From Epiperipatus broadwayi (taxonomy: Eukaryota > Onychophora > Udeonychophora > Euonychophora > Peripatidae), in NCBI GenBank assembly GCA_028023455.1, contig JAQFVV010006625.1, positions 60,001 to 124,000 of the forward strand: a stretch of 64,000 nt of DNA, given 5' to 3'. Below the pieces are notes generated by a model. That model made no database searches and had not been told where the DNA came from. It saw only the letters and a list, made by a program, of their open reading frames with translations. The position numbers and the translations under genes are program-made. Positions within the stretch are counted from its first letter, which is position 1. The number at the start of each line of letters is the position of its first letter. This document shows, piece after piece, positions 34,701-48,312 of the stretch.

Positions 34701-37606
34701 GATCAATAATACAAGTGATAGCAGGTTTTTACATATATAAAACTTGTTTTGTTTTTCATAAATGTACCTTTAAAGTTTTCTTGCAATGACATAGATTGCA
34801 GAAACTTTTTTTATGTGGAGAACCTGAACTGATATCAGACCCACATAGCTATCTAGTTTGATAGGCTGTGTTTGAAGACATTTAGGTGTCTAAAAAATTC
34901 ATGCTTTCAAACTGATAGAAACGTTTTGCACAAAACACTAGGAGTTAATATTTAGGTCTAGTTTTTAATTCCTATCACTTCACTGATGAAAGCAAATCAG
35001 CTTGAAATCAGCTGATCTGAGGGTGGAGCAAAATGAATAAAACAGTGAATATTGACTATAATGTTTAGTAAACAAATATACTTGTTTGGAGGTCTTGGTA
35101 ATGGTCCATCTATTGATCAATAGTACAAGTGATATCAGGTTTTAACATATATAAAACTTGTTTTGTTTTTTACAAATGTACCTTTAAAGTTTTCTTGCAG
35201 TGATATAGATTGCAGAAGTTTTGATTATGTGGAGAAACTGAACTGATATCAGACCCACATAGCTTTCTAGTTTGATAGGCTGAGTTTGAAGACATTTAGG
35301 TGTCTAAAAAATTCATGGTTGCATACTGATAGAAATGTTTTGCATAAAATGCTTGGAGTTAATATTTAGGTTTAGTTTCTAACTCCTATCCCTTCACTGA
35401 TGAGAGCAAATCAGCTTGAAATCAGCTGATCTGAGTGTGGAGTAAAATGAAAGAGACAGTGAATATTGACTCTGACGTTTATGTAAACCAATACACCTGT
35501 TTAAAGGTCTTGGTAAAGCTCCATCTATTGATCAATACTACAAGTGATAGCAGGTTTTAAAGTATATAAATCTTGTTTTGTTTTTCATAAAAGTACCTTT
35601 AAAGTTTTCTTGCAATGATATAGATTGCAGAAGCTTTGATTATGTGGACAAACTGAACTGATATCAGACCCACATAGCTATCTAGTTTGATAGGCTGGGG
35701 ATGAAGACGTTTAGGTGTCTAAAAATTCATGCTTGCAAACTGATTAAAATGTTTTGCATAAAATGCTTGGAGTTAATATTTCGGTCTAGTTTCTAACTCC
35801 TCTCTTTTCACTGATGAAAGTAAATCAGCTTGACATCAGCTAATCTGAGGGTGGAATAAAATGAAAGAGACAGTGAATATTGACTCTGACATTTATGTAA
35901 ACAAATATGCTTGTTTGGAGGTCTTGGTAAAGCTCCATTTATTGATAAATAAAGCGATATGAGGTTTTTACGTATATAAAACTTGGTTTTTTTTTCACAA
36001 ATGTACCTTTAAAGTTTTCTTGCAATGATATAGATTGCAGAAGCTTTGATTATGTGGAGAAACTGAACTGATCTCAGACCCACATAGCTATCTAGTTTGA
36101 TAGGCTGCGTTTGAAGACATTTGGGTGTCTAAAAAATTTATGCTTGCAAACTGATAAAAACGTTTTGCATAAAACGCTTGGAGTTAATTTTTAGGTCTAG
36201 TTTCTAACTCCTATCCTTTCACGGATGAGAGTAAATCAGCTTGAAATCAGCTGATCTGAGGGTGGAGGAAAATGAAAGATGCAGTGAATATTGACTCTTA
36301 TGTTTATGTAAATAAATATTTTGTTTGGAGGTCTTGGTAAAGCTCCATCTATTGTTCAATAATACAAATGATAGCAGGTTTTTACGTATATAAAACATGG
36401 TTTGTTTTTCATAAATGTACCTTTAAAGTTTGCTTGCAATGATATAAATTGTAGATGCTTTTATTATGTGGAGAAACTGAACTGATATCAGACCCACATA
36501 GCTATCTAGTTTGATGCTGAGTTTGAAGACATTTAGGTGTCTAAAAAATTCATGCTTGCAAACTGATAAAAACGTTTTACATAAAACGCTTGGAGTTAAT
36601 ATTTAGGCCTAGTTTCTAATTTCTATCCCTTCACTGATGAGAGCAATTCAGCTTGAAATCAGCTGATCTGAGGGTGGAGCAAAATGAAAGAGACAGTGAT
36701 AATTCACTCTGACGTTTATGTAAACAAATATGCTTGTTTGGAGGTCTTGGTAAAGGTTCATCTATTGATCAATAATACAAGTGATAGCAGGTTTTTACAT
36801 ATATAAAACTTATTTTGTTTTTCATAAATGTATCTTTAAAGTTTTCTTGCAATGATATAGATTGCAGAAACTTTTTTTATGTGGAGAACCTGAACTGATA
36901 TCAGACCCACATAGCTATCTAGTTTGATAGGCTGAGTTTGAAGACATTTAGGTGTCTAAAAAATTCATGCTTTCAAACTGATAGAAAAGTTTTGCACAAA
37001 ACACTTGGAGTTAATATTTAGGTCTAGTTTTTAATTCCTATCCCTTCACTGATGAAAGCAAATCAGCTTGCAATCAGCTGATCTGAGGGTGGAGCAAAAT
37101 GAAAGAGACAGTGAATATTGACTCTGATGTTTATGTAAACAAATACACTTGTTTGGAGGTCTTGGTAAAGCTCCATCTATTGATCAATAATACAAGCAAT
37201 AGCAGGTTTTTACATACATAAAACTTGTTTTGTTTTTCATAAATGTACCTTTAAAATTTTCTTGCAATGATATAGATTGCAGAAGCTTTGATGATGTGGA
37301 GAAACTGAACTGATCTCAAACCAACATAGCTATCTAGTTTGATAGGCTGTGTTTGAAGACATTTAGGTGTCTAAATAACTCATGCTTGCAAACTGATAAA
37401 AACGTTTTGCATAAAACACTTGGAGTTAATATTTAGGTCTAGTTTCTAACTCCTGTCCCTTCACTGATGAGAATAAATCAGCTTGAAATCAGCTGATCTG
37501 AGGGCGGAGCAAAATGAAAGAGACAGTGAATATTGACTCTGATGTTTATGTAAACAAATATGCTTGTTCGGAGGTCTTGATAATGGTCCATCTATTGATC
37601 AATAGT

Positions 37607-37690
37607 ACAAGTGATAGCAGGTTTTTACATATATAAATCTTGTTTAGTACAAGTGATAGCAGGTTTTTACGTATATAAATCTTGTTTAGT
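37607..37690 (+). repeat. 41-bp internal duplication in one satellite unit
   Basis: TACAAGTGATAGCAGGTTTT…TAAATCTTGTTTAGT occurs twice in direct succession, making this unit 456 bp. Confidence 0.85.
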
Positions 37691-40600
37691 TTTTCATAAA
37701 TGTACCTTTAAAGTTTTCTTGCAATGATATAGATTGCAGAAGCTTTGATTATGTGGACAAACTGAACTGATATCAGACCCACATAGCTATCTAGTTTGAT
37801 AGGATGAGTTTGAAGACATTTAGGTGTCTAAAAATTCATGCTTGCAAACTGATAAAAAAGTTTTGCATAAAACGCTTGGAGGTAATATTTAGGTCTAGTT
37901 TCTAACTCCTATCCCTTCACTGATGAGAGCTAATCAGCTTGAAATCAGCTCATCTGATGGTGGAGCAAAATGAAAGAGACAGTGAATATTGAATCTGATG
38001 TTTATATAAACAAATACACTTGTTTGGAGGTCTTGGAAAAGCTCCATCTATTGATCAATAAACTAAGCGATAGCAGGTTTTTACATATATAAAACCTGTT
38101 TTGTTTTTACAAATGTACCTTTAAAGTTTTTCTGCAATGATAGAGATTGCAGAAGCTTTGATTATGTGGAGAAACTGAATTGATATCACTCCCACATAGC
38201 TATCTAGTTTGATAGTCTGTGTCTGAAGACATTTAGGTGTCTAAAAATTTAGCTTGCAAACTGATAGAAACGTTTTGCATAAAACGCTTGGAGTTAATAT
38301 TTAGGTCTAGTTTCTAACTGCTAACCGTTCACTGATGAAAGCAAATCAGCTTGAAATCAGCTGATATGAGGGTGCAGCAAAATGAAACAGACAGTGAATA
38401 TTGACTCTGACGTCTATGTAAACATATACGCTTGTTTGGAGGTCTTGGTAAAGCTCCATCTATTGTTCAATAATACAAGCGATAGCAGGTTTTTACTATA
38501 TAAAACTTGTTTTGTTTTTCATAAATACAAAACTTGTTTTGTTTTTCATAAATGCACCTTTAAAGTTTTCTTGCAATGATATAGATTGCAGAAGGTTTGA
38601 TTATGAAGAGAAACTGAACTGATATCAGACCCACTTAGCTATCTAGTTTGATAGGCTGAGTTTGAAGACATTTAGATGTCTAAATATTCATGCTTGCAAA
38701 CTGATAAAAACGTTTTGCATAAAACAATTGGAGTTAATATTTAGGTCTAGTTTTTAACTCCTATGCCTTCACTGATGAAAGTAAATCAGCTTGAAATCAG
38801 CTGATCTGAGGGTGGAGCAACATGAAAGAGACAGTGAATATTGAATCTGACGTTTATGTAAACAAATACGTTTGTTGGAGGTCTTGGTAAAGCTCCATCT
38901 ATTGATCAATAATACAAGCGATAGCAGGTTTTTACATATATTAAGCTTGTTTTGTTTTTCATAAATGTACCTTTAAAGTTTTCTTGCAATGATATAGATT
39001 GCAGAAGCTTTGATTATGTGAACAAACTGAACTCATATCAGACCCACATAGCTATCTAGTTTGATAGGCTGAGTTTGAAGACATTTAAGAGTCTAAAAAA
39101 TTCATGCTTGCATACTGATAGAAACGTTTTGCAAAAAATGCTTGGAGTTAATATTTAGGTCTCGTTTCTAACTCCTATCTCTTAACTGATGAGAGAAAAT
39201 CAGCTTGAAATCAGATGATCTGAGCGTGGAGTAAAATGAAAGAGACAGTGAATATTGACTCTGATGTTTATGTAAACAAATATGCTTGTTTGGAGGGCTT
39301 GGTAATGGTCCACCTATTGATCAATAGTACAAGTGATAGCATGTTTTTACATATATAAAACTTGTTTTGTTTTTCACAAATGTACCTTTAACGTTTTCTT
39401 GCAGTGATATAGATTGCAGAAGCTTTGATTATGTGGAGAAACTGAACTGATATCAGACCCACATAGCTCTCTAGTTTGATAGGCTGAGTTTGAAGACATT
39501 TAGGCATCTAAAATTTCATGGTTGCATACTGATAGAAATGTTTTGCATAAAATGCTTGGAGTTAATATTTAGGTTTAGTTTCTAACTCCTATCCCTTCAC
39601 TGATGAGAGCAAATCAGCTTGAAATCAGCTGATGTGAGTGTGGAGTAAAATGAAAGAGACAGTGAGTATTGACTCTTACATTTATGTAAACAAATACGCT
39701 TGTTTGGAGGTCTTGGTAAAGCTCCATTTATTGATAAATAAAGTGATATCAGGTTTTTACGTATATAAAACTTGTTTTTTTTCCACAAATGTACATTTAA
39801 AGTTTTCTTGCAATGATATAAATTGCAGAAGCTTTGATTATGTGCAGAAACTGAACTGATCTCAGACCCACATAGCTATCTAGTTTGATAGGCTGCGTTT
39901 GAAGACATTTGGGTGTCTAAAAAATTTATGCTTGCAAACTGATAAAAACGTTTTGCATAAAACGCTTGGAGTTAATTTTTAGGTCTATTTTCGAACTCCT
40001 ATCCTTTCACTGATGAGAGTAAATCAGCTTGAAATCAGCTGATCTGAGGGTGGAGGAAAATGAAAGACGCAGTGAATATTGACTCTTATGTTTATGTAAA
40101 CAAATACTTTGTTTGGAGGTCTTGGTAAAGTTTCATCTATTGATCAATAATACAAGTGATAGCAGGTTTTTACATATATAAAACTTGTTTTGTTTTTCAT
40201 AAATGTACCTTGAAAGTTTTCTTGCAATGATATAGATTGCAGAAACTTTTTTTATGTGGAGAACCTGAACTAATATCAGACCCACATAGCTATCTAGTTT
40301 GATAGGCTGAGTTTGAAGACATTTAGGTGTCTAAAAAATTCATGCTTGCAAACTGATAAAAACGTTTTGCATAAAACGCTTGGAGGTAATATTTAGGTCT
40401 AGTTTCTAACTCCTGTCCCTTCACTGATGAGAGCAAATCAGCTTGAAATCAGCTGATCTGAGGGTGGAGCAAAATGAAAGAAACAGTGAATATTGACTCT
40501 GATGTTTATGTAAACAAGTATGCTTGTTTGGAGGGCTTGGTAATGGTTCATCTATTCATCAATAGTACAAGTGATAGCAGGTTTTTACATATATAAATCT

Positions 40601-43600
40601 TGTTTTGTTTTTCATAAATGCACCTTTAAAGTTTTCTTGCAATGATATAGATTGCAGAAGCTTTTATTATGTGGAGAAACTGAAGTGATATTAGACCCAC
40701 ATAGCTATCTAGTTTGATAGGCTGAGTTTGAAGACATTTAGGTGTCTAAAAAATTCATGCTTTCAAACTGATAGAAACGTTTTGCACAAAACACTTGGAG
40801 TTAATATTTAGGATCTAGTTTTTAATTCCTATACCTTCACTGATGAAAGGAAATCAGCTTGAAATCAGCTGATCTGAGGGTGGAGCAAAATGAAAGAGAC
40901 AGTGAATATTGACTCTGATGTTTATGTAAACAAATATTCTTGTTTGGAGGTCTTGGTAATGGTCCATCTATTGATCAATAGTACAAGTGATAGCAGGTTT
41001 TTACATATATAAAACCTGTTTTGTTTTTCATAAATGCACCTTTAAAGTTTTCTTGCAATGATATAGATTGCAGAAACTTTTTTTATGTGGAGAACCTGAA
41101 CTGATATCAGACCCACATAGCTATCTAGTTTGATAGGCTGAGTTTGAAGACATTTAGGTGTCTAAAAAATTCATGCTTTCAAACTGATAGAAACGTTTTG
41201 CACAAAACACTTGGAGTTTATATTTAGGTCTAGTTTTTAATTCCTATCCCTTCACTGATGAAAGCAAATCAGCTTGAAATCAGCTGATCTGAGGGTGTAG
41301 CAAAATGAAAGAGACAGTGAATATTGAATCTGATGTTTATATAAACAAATACACTTGTTTGAAGGTCTTGGTAAAGCTCCATCTATTGATCAATAAACTA
41401 AGCGATAGCAGGTTTTTACATATAAAACTTGTTTTGTTTTATACAAATGTACCTTTAAAGTTTTCTTGCAATGATATAGATTGCAGAAGCTTTGATTATG
41501 TGGAAAAACTGAATTGATATCACTCCCACATAACTATCTAGTTTGATAGGCTGTGTTTGAAGACATTTAGGTGGCTAAAAATTTAGCTTGCAAACTGATA
41601 GAAACGTTTTGCATAAAACGCTTGGAGTTAATATTTAGGTCTAGTTTGTAACTGCTAACCGTTCACTGATGAAAGCATATCAGCTTGAAATCAGCTGATC
41701 CGAGGGTGCAGCAAAATGAAACAGGCAGTGAATATTGACTCTGACGTCTATGTAAACAAATACGTTTGTTGGAGGTCTTGGTGAAGCTTCATCTATTGAT
41801 CAATAATACAAGTGATAGCAGGTTTTTAAGTACATAAAACTTGTTTTGTTTTTTATAAATATAAAACTTGTTTTGTTTTTCATAAATGCACCTTTAAAGT
41901 TTTCTTGCAATGATATAGATTGCAGAAGGTTTGATTATGGGGAGAAACTGAACTGATATAAGACCGACTTAGCTATCTAGTTTGATAGGCTGAGTTTGAA
42001 GACATTTAGATGTCTAAATATTTATGCTTGCAAACTGATAAAAACGTTTTGCATAAAACACTTGGAGTTAATATTTAGGTCTAGTTTCTAACTCCTATGC
42101 CTTCACTGATAAAAGTAAATCAGCTTGAAATCAGCTGATCTGAGTGTGGAGTAAAATGAAAGAGACAGTGAATATTGACTCTGACGTTTATGTAAACAAA
42201 TACGTTTGTTGGAGGTCTTGGTAAAGCTCCTTCTATTGATCAATAATACAAGCGATAGCAGGTTTTTACATCTATTAAGCTTGTTTTGTTTTTCATAAAT
42301 GTACCTTTAAAGTTTTCTTGCAATGATATAGATTGCAGAAGCTTTGATTATGTGGACAAACTGAACTGATATCAGACCCACATAGCTATCTAGTTTTATA
42401 GGCTGTGTTTGAAGACATTTAGGTGTCTAAAAAATTCATGCTTGCATACTGATAGAAACGTTTTGCAAAAAATGCTTGGAGTTAATATTTAGGTCTCGTT
42501 TCTAACTCCTTTCTCTTCACTGATGAGAGCAAATCAGCTTGAAATCAGCTGATCTGAGTGTGGAGTAAAATGAAAGAGATAGTGAATATTGACTCTGACG
42601 TTTCTGTAAACCAATACCCCTGTTTAAAGGTCTTGGTAAAGTTCCATTTATTGATCAATAATACAAGCGATAGCAGGTTTTTACATATACAAAAGTTGTT
42701 TTGTTTTTCATAAATGCACCTTTAAAGTTTTCTTGCAGTGATATAGATTGCAGAAGCTTTGATTATGTGGAAAAACTGAACTGATATCAGATCAACATAA
42801 CTATCTAGTTTGATAGGCTCAGTTTGAAGACATTTAGGTGTCTAAAAAATTCATGCTTGCAAACTGATGGAACCGTTTTGCATAAACCGCTTGGAGTTAA
42901 TATTTAGGTCTAGTTTCTAACTCCTGTCTTTTCACTGATGAGAGTCAATCAGCTTGAAATCAGCTGATCAGAGGGTGGAGCAAAATGAAAGAGACAGTGA
43001 ATATTGACTCTGATGTTAATGTAAACAAATATGCTTGTTTGGAGGGCTTGGTAATGGTCCACCTATTGATCAATAGTACAAGTGATAGCAGGTTTTTACA
43101 TATATAAAACTTGTTTTGTTTTTCACAAATGTACCTTTAAAGTTTTCTTGCAGTGATATAGATTGCAGAAGCTTTGATTATGTGGAGAAACTGAACTGAT
43201 ATCAGACCCACATAGCTCTCTAGTTTGATAGGCTGAGTTTGAAGACATTTAGGTGTTCAAAAAATTCATGGTTGCATACTGATAGAAATGTTTTGCATAA
43301 AATGCTTGGAGTTAATATTTAGGTTTAGTTTCTAACTCCTATCCTTTCACTGATGAGAGTAAATCAGCTTGAAATCAGCTGATCTGAGGGTGGAGGAAAA
43401 TGAAACACGCAGTGAATATTGACTCTTATGTTTATGTAAACAAATACTTTGTTTGGAGGTCTTGGTAAAGCTCCATCTATTGTTCAATAATACAAATGAT
43501 AGCAGGTTTTTACGTACATAAAACATGTTTTGTTTTTCATAAATGAACCTTTAAAGTTTGCTTGCAATGATATAAATTGCAGAAGCTTTGATTATGTGGA

Positions 43601-44987
43601 GAAACTGAACTGATATCAGACCCACATAGCTATTTTGTTTGATGCTGAGTTTGAAGACATTTAGGTGTCTAAAAAATTCAAGCTTGCAAACTGATAAAAA
43701 CGTTTTGCATAAAACGCTTGGAGGTAATATTTAGGTCTAGTTTCTAACTCCTGTCCCTTCACTGATGAGAGTAAATCAGCTTGAAATCAGCTGATCTGAG
43801 GATGGAGCAAAATGAAAGAAACAGTGAATATTGACTCTGATGTTTATGTAAACAAATATGCTTGTTTGGAGGGCTTGGTAAAGGTTCATCTATTGATCAA
43901 TAATACAAGTGATAACAGGTTCTTACATATATAAAACTTGTTTTGTTTTTCATAAATGTACCTTTAAAGTTTTCTTGCAATGATATAGATTGCAGAAACT
44001 TTTTTTATGTGGACAACTTGAACTGATATCAGACCCACATAGCTACCTAGTTTGATAGGCTGAGATTGAAGACATTTAGGTGTCTAAAAAATTCATGCTT
44101 TCAAACTGGTAGAAACGTTTTGCACAAAACACTTGGAGTTAATATTTAGGTCTAGTTTTTAATTCCTATCCCTTCACTGATGAAAGCAAAGCAGCTTGAA
44201 ATCAGCTGATCTGAGGGTGGAGCAAAATGAAAGAGACAGTGAATATTGACTCTGATGTTTATATAAACAAATACACTTGTTTGGAAGTCTTGGTAAAGCT
44301 CCATCTATTGATCAATAATACAAGCAATAGCAGGTTTTTACATACATAAAACTTGTTTTGTTTTTCATAAATGTACCTTTAAAATTTTCTTGCAATGATA
44401 TAGATTGCAGAAGCTTTGATTATGTGGACAAACTGAATTGATATCAGACCCACATAGCTATCTAGTTTGATAGGATGAGTTTGAAGACATTTAGGTGTTT
44501 AAAAAATTCATGCGTTCAAACTGAGTGAAACGTTTTGCATAAAACACTTGGAGTTAATATTTAGGTCTAGTTTCTAACTCCTATCCCTTCATTGATGAAA
44601 GCAAATCAGCTTGAAATCAGCTGATCTGAGGGTGGAGCAAAATGAAAGAGACAGTGAATATTGACTCTGATGTTTTTGTAAACAAATACGCTTGTTTGGT
44701 CTTGGTAAAGCTCCATCTATTGATCAATAATACAAGCAATAGCAGTTTTTTATGTATATAAAATTTGTTTTGCTTTTCCTAAATGTACCTTTAAAGTTTT
44801 CTTGCAATGATATATATTGCAGAAGCTTTGATTATGTGGACAATCTGAACTGATATCCTACCCACAGCTATCTAGTTTGATAGGCTGAGTTTGAAGATGT
44901 TTAGGCATCTAAAAAGTTCATGCTTGCAAACTGGTAGAAATGTTTTGCATAAAACGCTTGGAGTTAATATTTAGGTCTAGTTTCTAA

Positions 44988-45047
44988 CTCCTATCCCTTC
45001 ACTGATGAGAGCAAATCAGCTCGAAATCAGCTGATCTGAGGGTGGAG
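44988..45047 (+). ncRNA. Type I hammerhead ribozyme (best copy; one per satellite unit)
   Basis: Self-cleaving RNA fold. Conserved core CTGATGA is at 45002-45008. Stem II is GAGC (45009-45012) with GCTC (45019-45022), loop AAATCA. GAA is at 45023-45025. Stem III is the palindrome ATCAGCTGAT (45026-45035), either a 3-bp hairpin or an intermolecular duplex. C17 is at 45036, giving an AUC cleavage triplet with the cut after 45036. Stem I pairs TGAGGG (45037-45042) with CCTTCA (44996-45001, one G·U), then an internal loop, then GGAG (45044-45047) with CTCC (44988-44991). This is the standard animal type I layout with stem I open-ended. Cutting in neighbouring units would release ~414-nt RNAs with 5'-OH and 2',3'-cyclic phosphate ends. 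By eye 24 of 32 units keep all core bases and a cleavable triplet. Those with a defect start at 32500, 34570, 35811, 36222, 37049, 39600, 42106 and 44592. Confidence 0.9.
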
Positions 45048-45180
45048 CAAAATGAAAGACACAGTGAATATTGACTCTGATGTTTATGTAAACAAATATG
45101 CTTGTTTGCAGATCTTGGTAAAGCTCCATCTATTGATCAATAATTCAAGTGATAGCACATGTTTAAGTATATAAAACTTG

Positions 45181-46192
45181 TTACACTTGATCGGTGTTTT
45201 TGGTAGAACGCCATCTGTAGACATAAATACAAGCATTAGCAAGTTTTTTAACTTGCATTTTTGTTTTTCATATATATATATCATTACTATTGTCATTATA
45301 CTTGATATTTATTATTGTTAATAAATGTTTGAGAGTTTATATTATTCCGGTCTCTGGTTTATTGAGTTATTCTGACATTCTACAGTTTAGAAATAATTAT
45401 ACTTGCACACACATCTATTTTTTTTATTATATAACAGCTTGAAAATAAAACAAATATTATAAATGCTAGTTGTAACTGACATATAGGTGCAGGAGTTACT
45501 GTGTATATCTGTTCATACCTGCTAAAGGAGTAAATGCAATATTCTTTCTGGGTTTGAATATTAGGGCATAATGGAATTAAAATGGGGAAAGTGGATGAAG
45601 TAACCTAAATTGCATTTAATATTATTAAATAGGGATAGTTAGTCAATTAAAGGGTATACAATCATTCGTTAAGCATTTCATCAGGTTCTCATTAGCAGTC
45701 TGTCAGATGACCCACAGTCTGAACATAGTTGGATGCAACTTTTTCTCCTTCTAAGCCTGGTAGGTCTCTGCAGATTGTTTCATTAGGAGTAATAAATTAG
45801 AGCATATTAACTTATTCCCACTATATTGCTACATCTGCATAGTAGAACAGTCTGCAAGTTATTTGACCATCCATTACATCTGGTGCACCATCATTGGGCT
45901 TGGTTAGTTTATGACTGTTGATGAAGAGTACTGCCCATTATACTGGTGTTGGCAATGTTTGGATTAGTTGTAATCATTCTGTCTGTTATATCTGGCATCA
46001 TGAACTTTTGGGGCTAGTGGTCATCATTCTATCTGTTATATCTGGCATCAGCAACGTTTGGGGCTCTACAGATAAATGTATCATCATATAAATACTTTGT
46101 GTTAGTTGTTCATACATTGTGATCGAATCATCTGATTGTTGATATATCTGGTAGATATATTCAAGTGCTAATTGTTCCGTCCGTTATAATAT
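45181..46192. other. Sequence right of the satellite, no recognised gene
   Basis: 45188-45245 resembles the ATTGATCAATAATACAAGCGATAGCAGG part of the satellite unit at low identity, so it is probably a decayed unit. The remainder has no frame. A short tandem duplication (about 56-bp period, CTGTTATATCTGGCATCA twice) lies at about 45976-46073. Confidence 0.5.
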
Positions 46193-48312
46193 ATATATTA
46201 TAATGATTGAAATGAAAGTGAAGATTGAATCTAACCACAAACTACGATATCAGCTCTACAGAGCGCCATCTAGGCATTTAAACCTAGATAAATTTATAGA
46301 GTAGGCAGATACGCGCTGTTAAGATTCCACTTTATTTAAATATTCAGATCGTTAGCCCAAGTCACTAGCTCAGTGGAGACACAGAGATAAAAATCTATAT
46401 CTTAATTTATATCTTAAATATAAATAAATAAAAGCCACTGCCATAAATTAACACATAAAAATATTTATTTCCGCACATATAAAATAATATTTAAATTTTG
46501 AGGAATAAATTCAACATTTTAGATTTTTCTATTAATCTTTAGTTTTACATTTAAGTAAACTACAACCATGAGTTTAATATTTATTTAGTGAGTCGAGTAT
46601 GAATAGACTACATAGATCTGCATTTGAAAAGAAAATATTCTTCCCTGATTTAACCTTAGGCAACAAATTTCACAATCAAACCGGCGCCAATCCATCTGAT
46701 ACATTTATGTATTCAATGTAGCATGAAAATACGACAACACAAAATACTATACTGTCAGGAATGTACATCTGAACAGCAAGTAGAATTAGAGAAAAAATTG
46801 TCTCTCTACCAACCAGGAATGTGACATCTGTTGGCGAGTAGAACAATAAACATAAAACTCCATAGGAATGGACTGCAGTCCTTTGCCGTCTTACAAACCC
46901 ATCCATAGGCAAACAGAAGGTGTGTGGTGTATATATATATATATATATATATATAATCCTGTCCGTAGCGGATCTCATACTACATCTACAATTACACAAA
47001 TAAATCCAATCCATTGAACCAATTCAACTACGAAATGAATAACCTAAGATTACCATCCCTTAATATAACTTTACAAAACTATATAGCCATTCACGCCCGA
47101 CTTAAATTTAACATTTAAATACGTTCGCACAGATTTGTTTAAAAATGTTGCATATAGATCGATTACATAGATTCCACGGTCAAAAACATTTCAAAATAAA
47201 CATAAATGATCAAAATACAAAATTATTGATACCGACAATCGCAGAGGGAAATTTATAAGTAACCCAATAGTATTCACCATAAGATACTTGCATTGTCACC
47301 AATAACTTAACAGACATCCGAATAAATACATTTTAGATACCGTACGGTATCATTATTTATCGAATGTCTATATATTTTGATCAAATATGAAAACCAAAAA
47401 TATAATTAACCGCAAACGAATTCATGCAAGCATCTATAAACAACTTAAATTTCATGCATTTAAATAATCTTTACAATAAGAAAAAAAAAATGGAAATGAT
47501 GTTTATCAATCGGAAAACATATAAAATTAAACATTATTAATTTGATTTAAAAACTTACAAAAGTCAGATAAGAGTCCGTTTTAACATTTAAGTTGGCTTG
47601 TTTATCAATTTGTAAAACTTGACGAAAGTTCTTAATTGATTTTAATAATTGTTCATTTCATATAGCTTATGGTAGAAGAGTCCAGGTTTCTGTTTTTAAT
47701 TCCCGCGATGCCTCCATTGGAAGATAATGTTCTGGAGATGGCAATAGCTTGTTCAAGGTATCACAGTCTTTCATTTTTTTTTGAACAGAGAGGGTGGTAT
47801 GTACGTTTTATCACATCTCTCAAACACAAAAAGCTGGAACCATCCGAAAAAACTGTATTTCCCTTTTTATATTATCCACACGGATTCAATCAACAAAACG
47901 TCACTAATCCATCACTTTTGTTAGGGGCTGAGCCAAGGCTTAGTGCTTCCATTGGTCAAGCTAATTTCTCTTTATTTTCTTATCTATCTTTCATCAGATT
48001 ATTTTAATTATACAAGAGCCCAAGGGCCAGTTTGGTTTTCGATAATTCATAAACAATCATTTCCATTTACAGATTACATTAATTAATACCTGTTTTTATT
48101 TTTAAATCTTGTACTTTTTTATAAAAAAGTACGTTCAAATACTTATTTATTTATTTATTTTTTTTTAAAAAAATATTTTTAAAGTTTGGCGTCTGTGTGA
48201 ATGTATATATGTTTAACAAACATTTTAATTTTAGTGTTTAGTTTTTTACTTTTATTTGCAAACTTTTAAGTTTTTATTTTAAATTAATGTAATGACATAT
48301 TTATATATTGTT

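Larger units (their letters stand above)
32074..45180 (+). repeat. Satellite array, ~414-bp hammerhead-bearing unit, 31 full copies
   Basis: Head-to-tail array. CTGATGA-type cores begin at 32089, 32500, 32915, 33330, 33745, 34155, 34570, 34983, 35397, 35811, 36222, 36634, 37049, 37464, 37920, 38332, 38772, 39186, 39600, 40010, 40424, 40840, 41255, 41666, 42106, 42520, 42935, 43350, 43762, 44177, 44592 and 45002. The spacing is 410-416 bp, except 456 (unit 37464, a 41-bp internal duplication) and 440 twice (units 38332 and 41666, sharing a ~28-bp duplication). Each unit carries a hammerhead fold, the palindrome ATTGATCAAT (often CTATTGATCAATAG), a TATA-like CATATATAAAACTT and the hairpin CGTTTT-GCAT-AAAACG. 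The array starts at the 5' edge of a ribozyme and cuts into the 3' LTR of element 3. It ends in a partial unit, with a more diverged fragment to about 45245. Confidence 0.95.

Noticed and set aside
32074-45180. CRISPR array or coding repeat protein
   Set aside because: The ~414-bp units are contiguous without spacers, frames are short, and the genome is eukaryotic.
47669-48007. 112-codon plus-strand frame in E2 copy B
   Set aside because: No domain; the frame is not preserved in E2 copy A and the region lies in a non-coding repeat.
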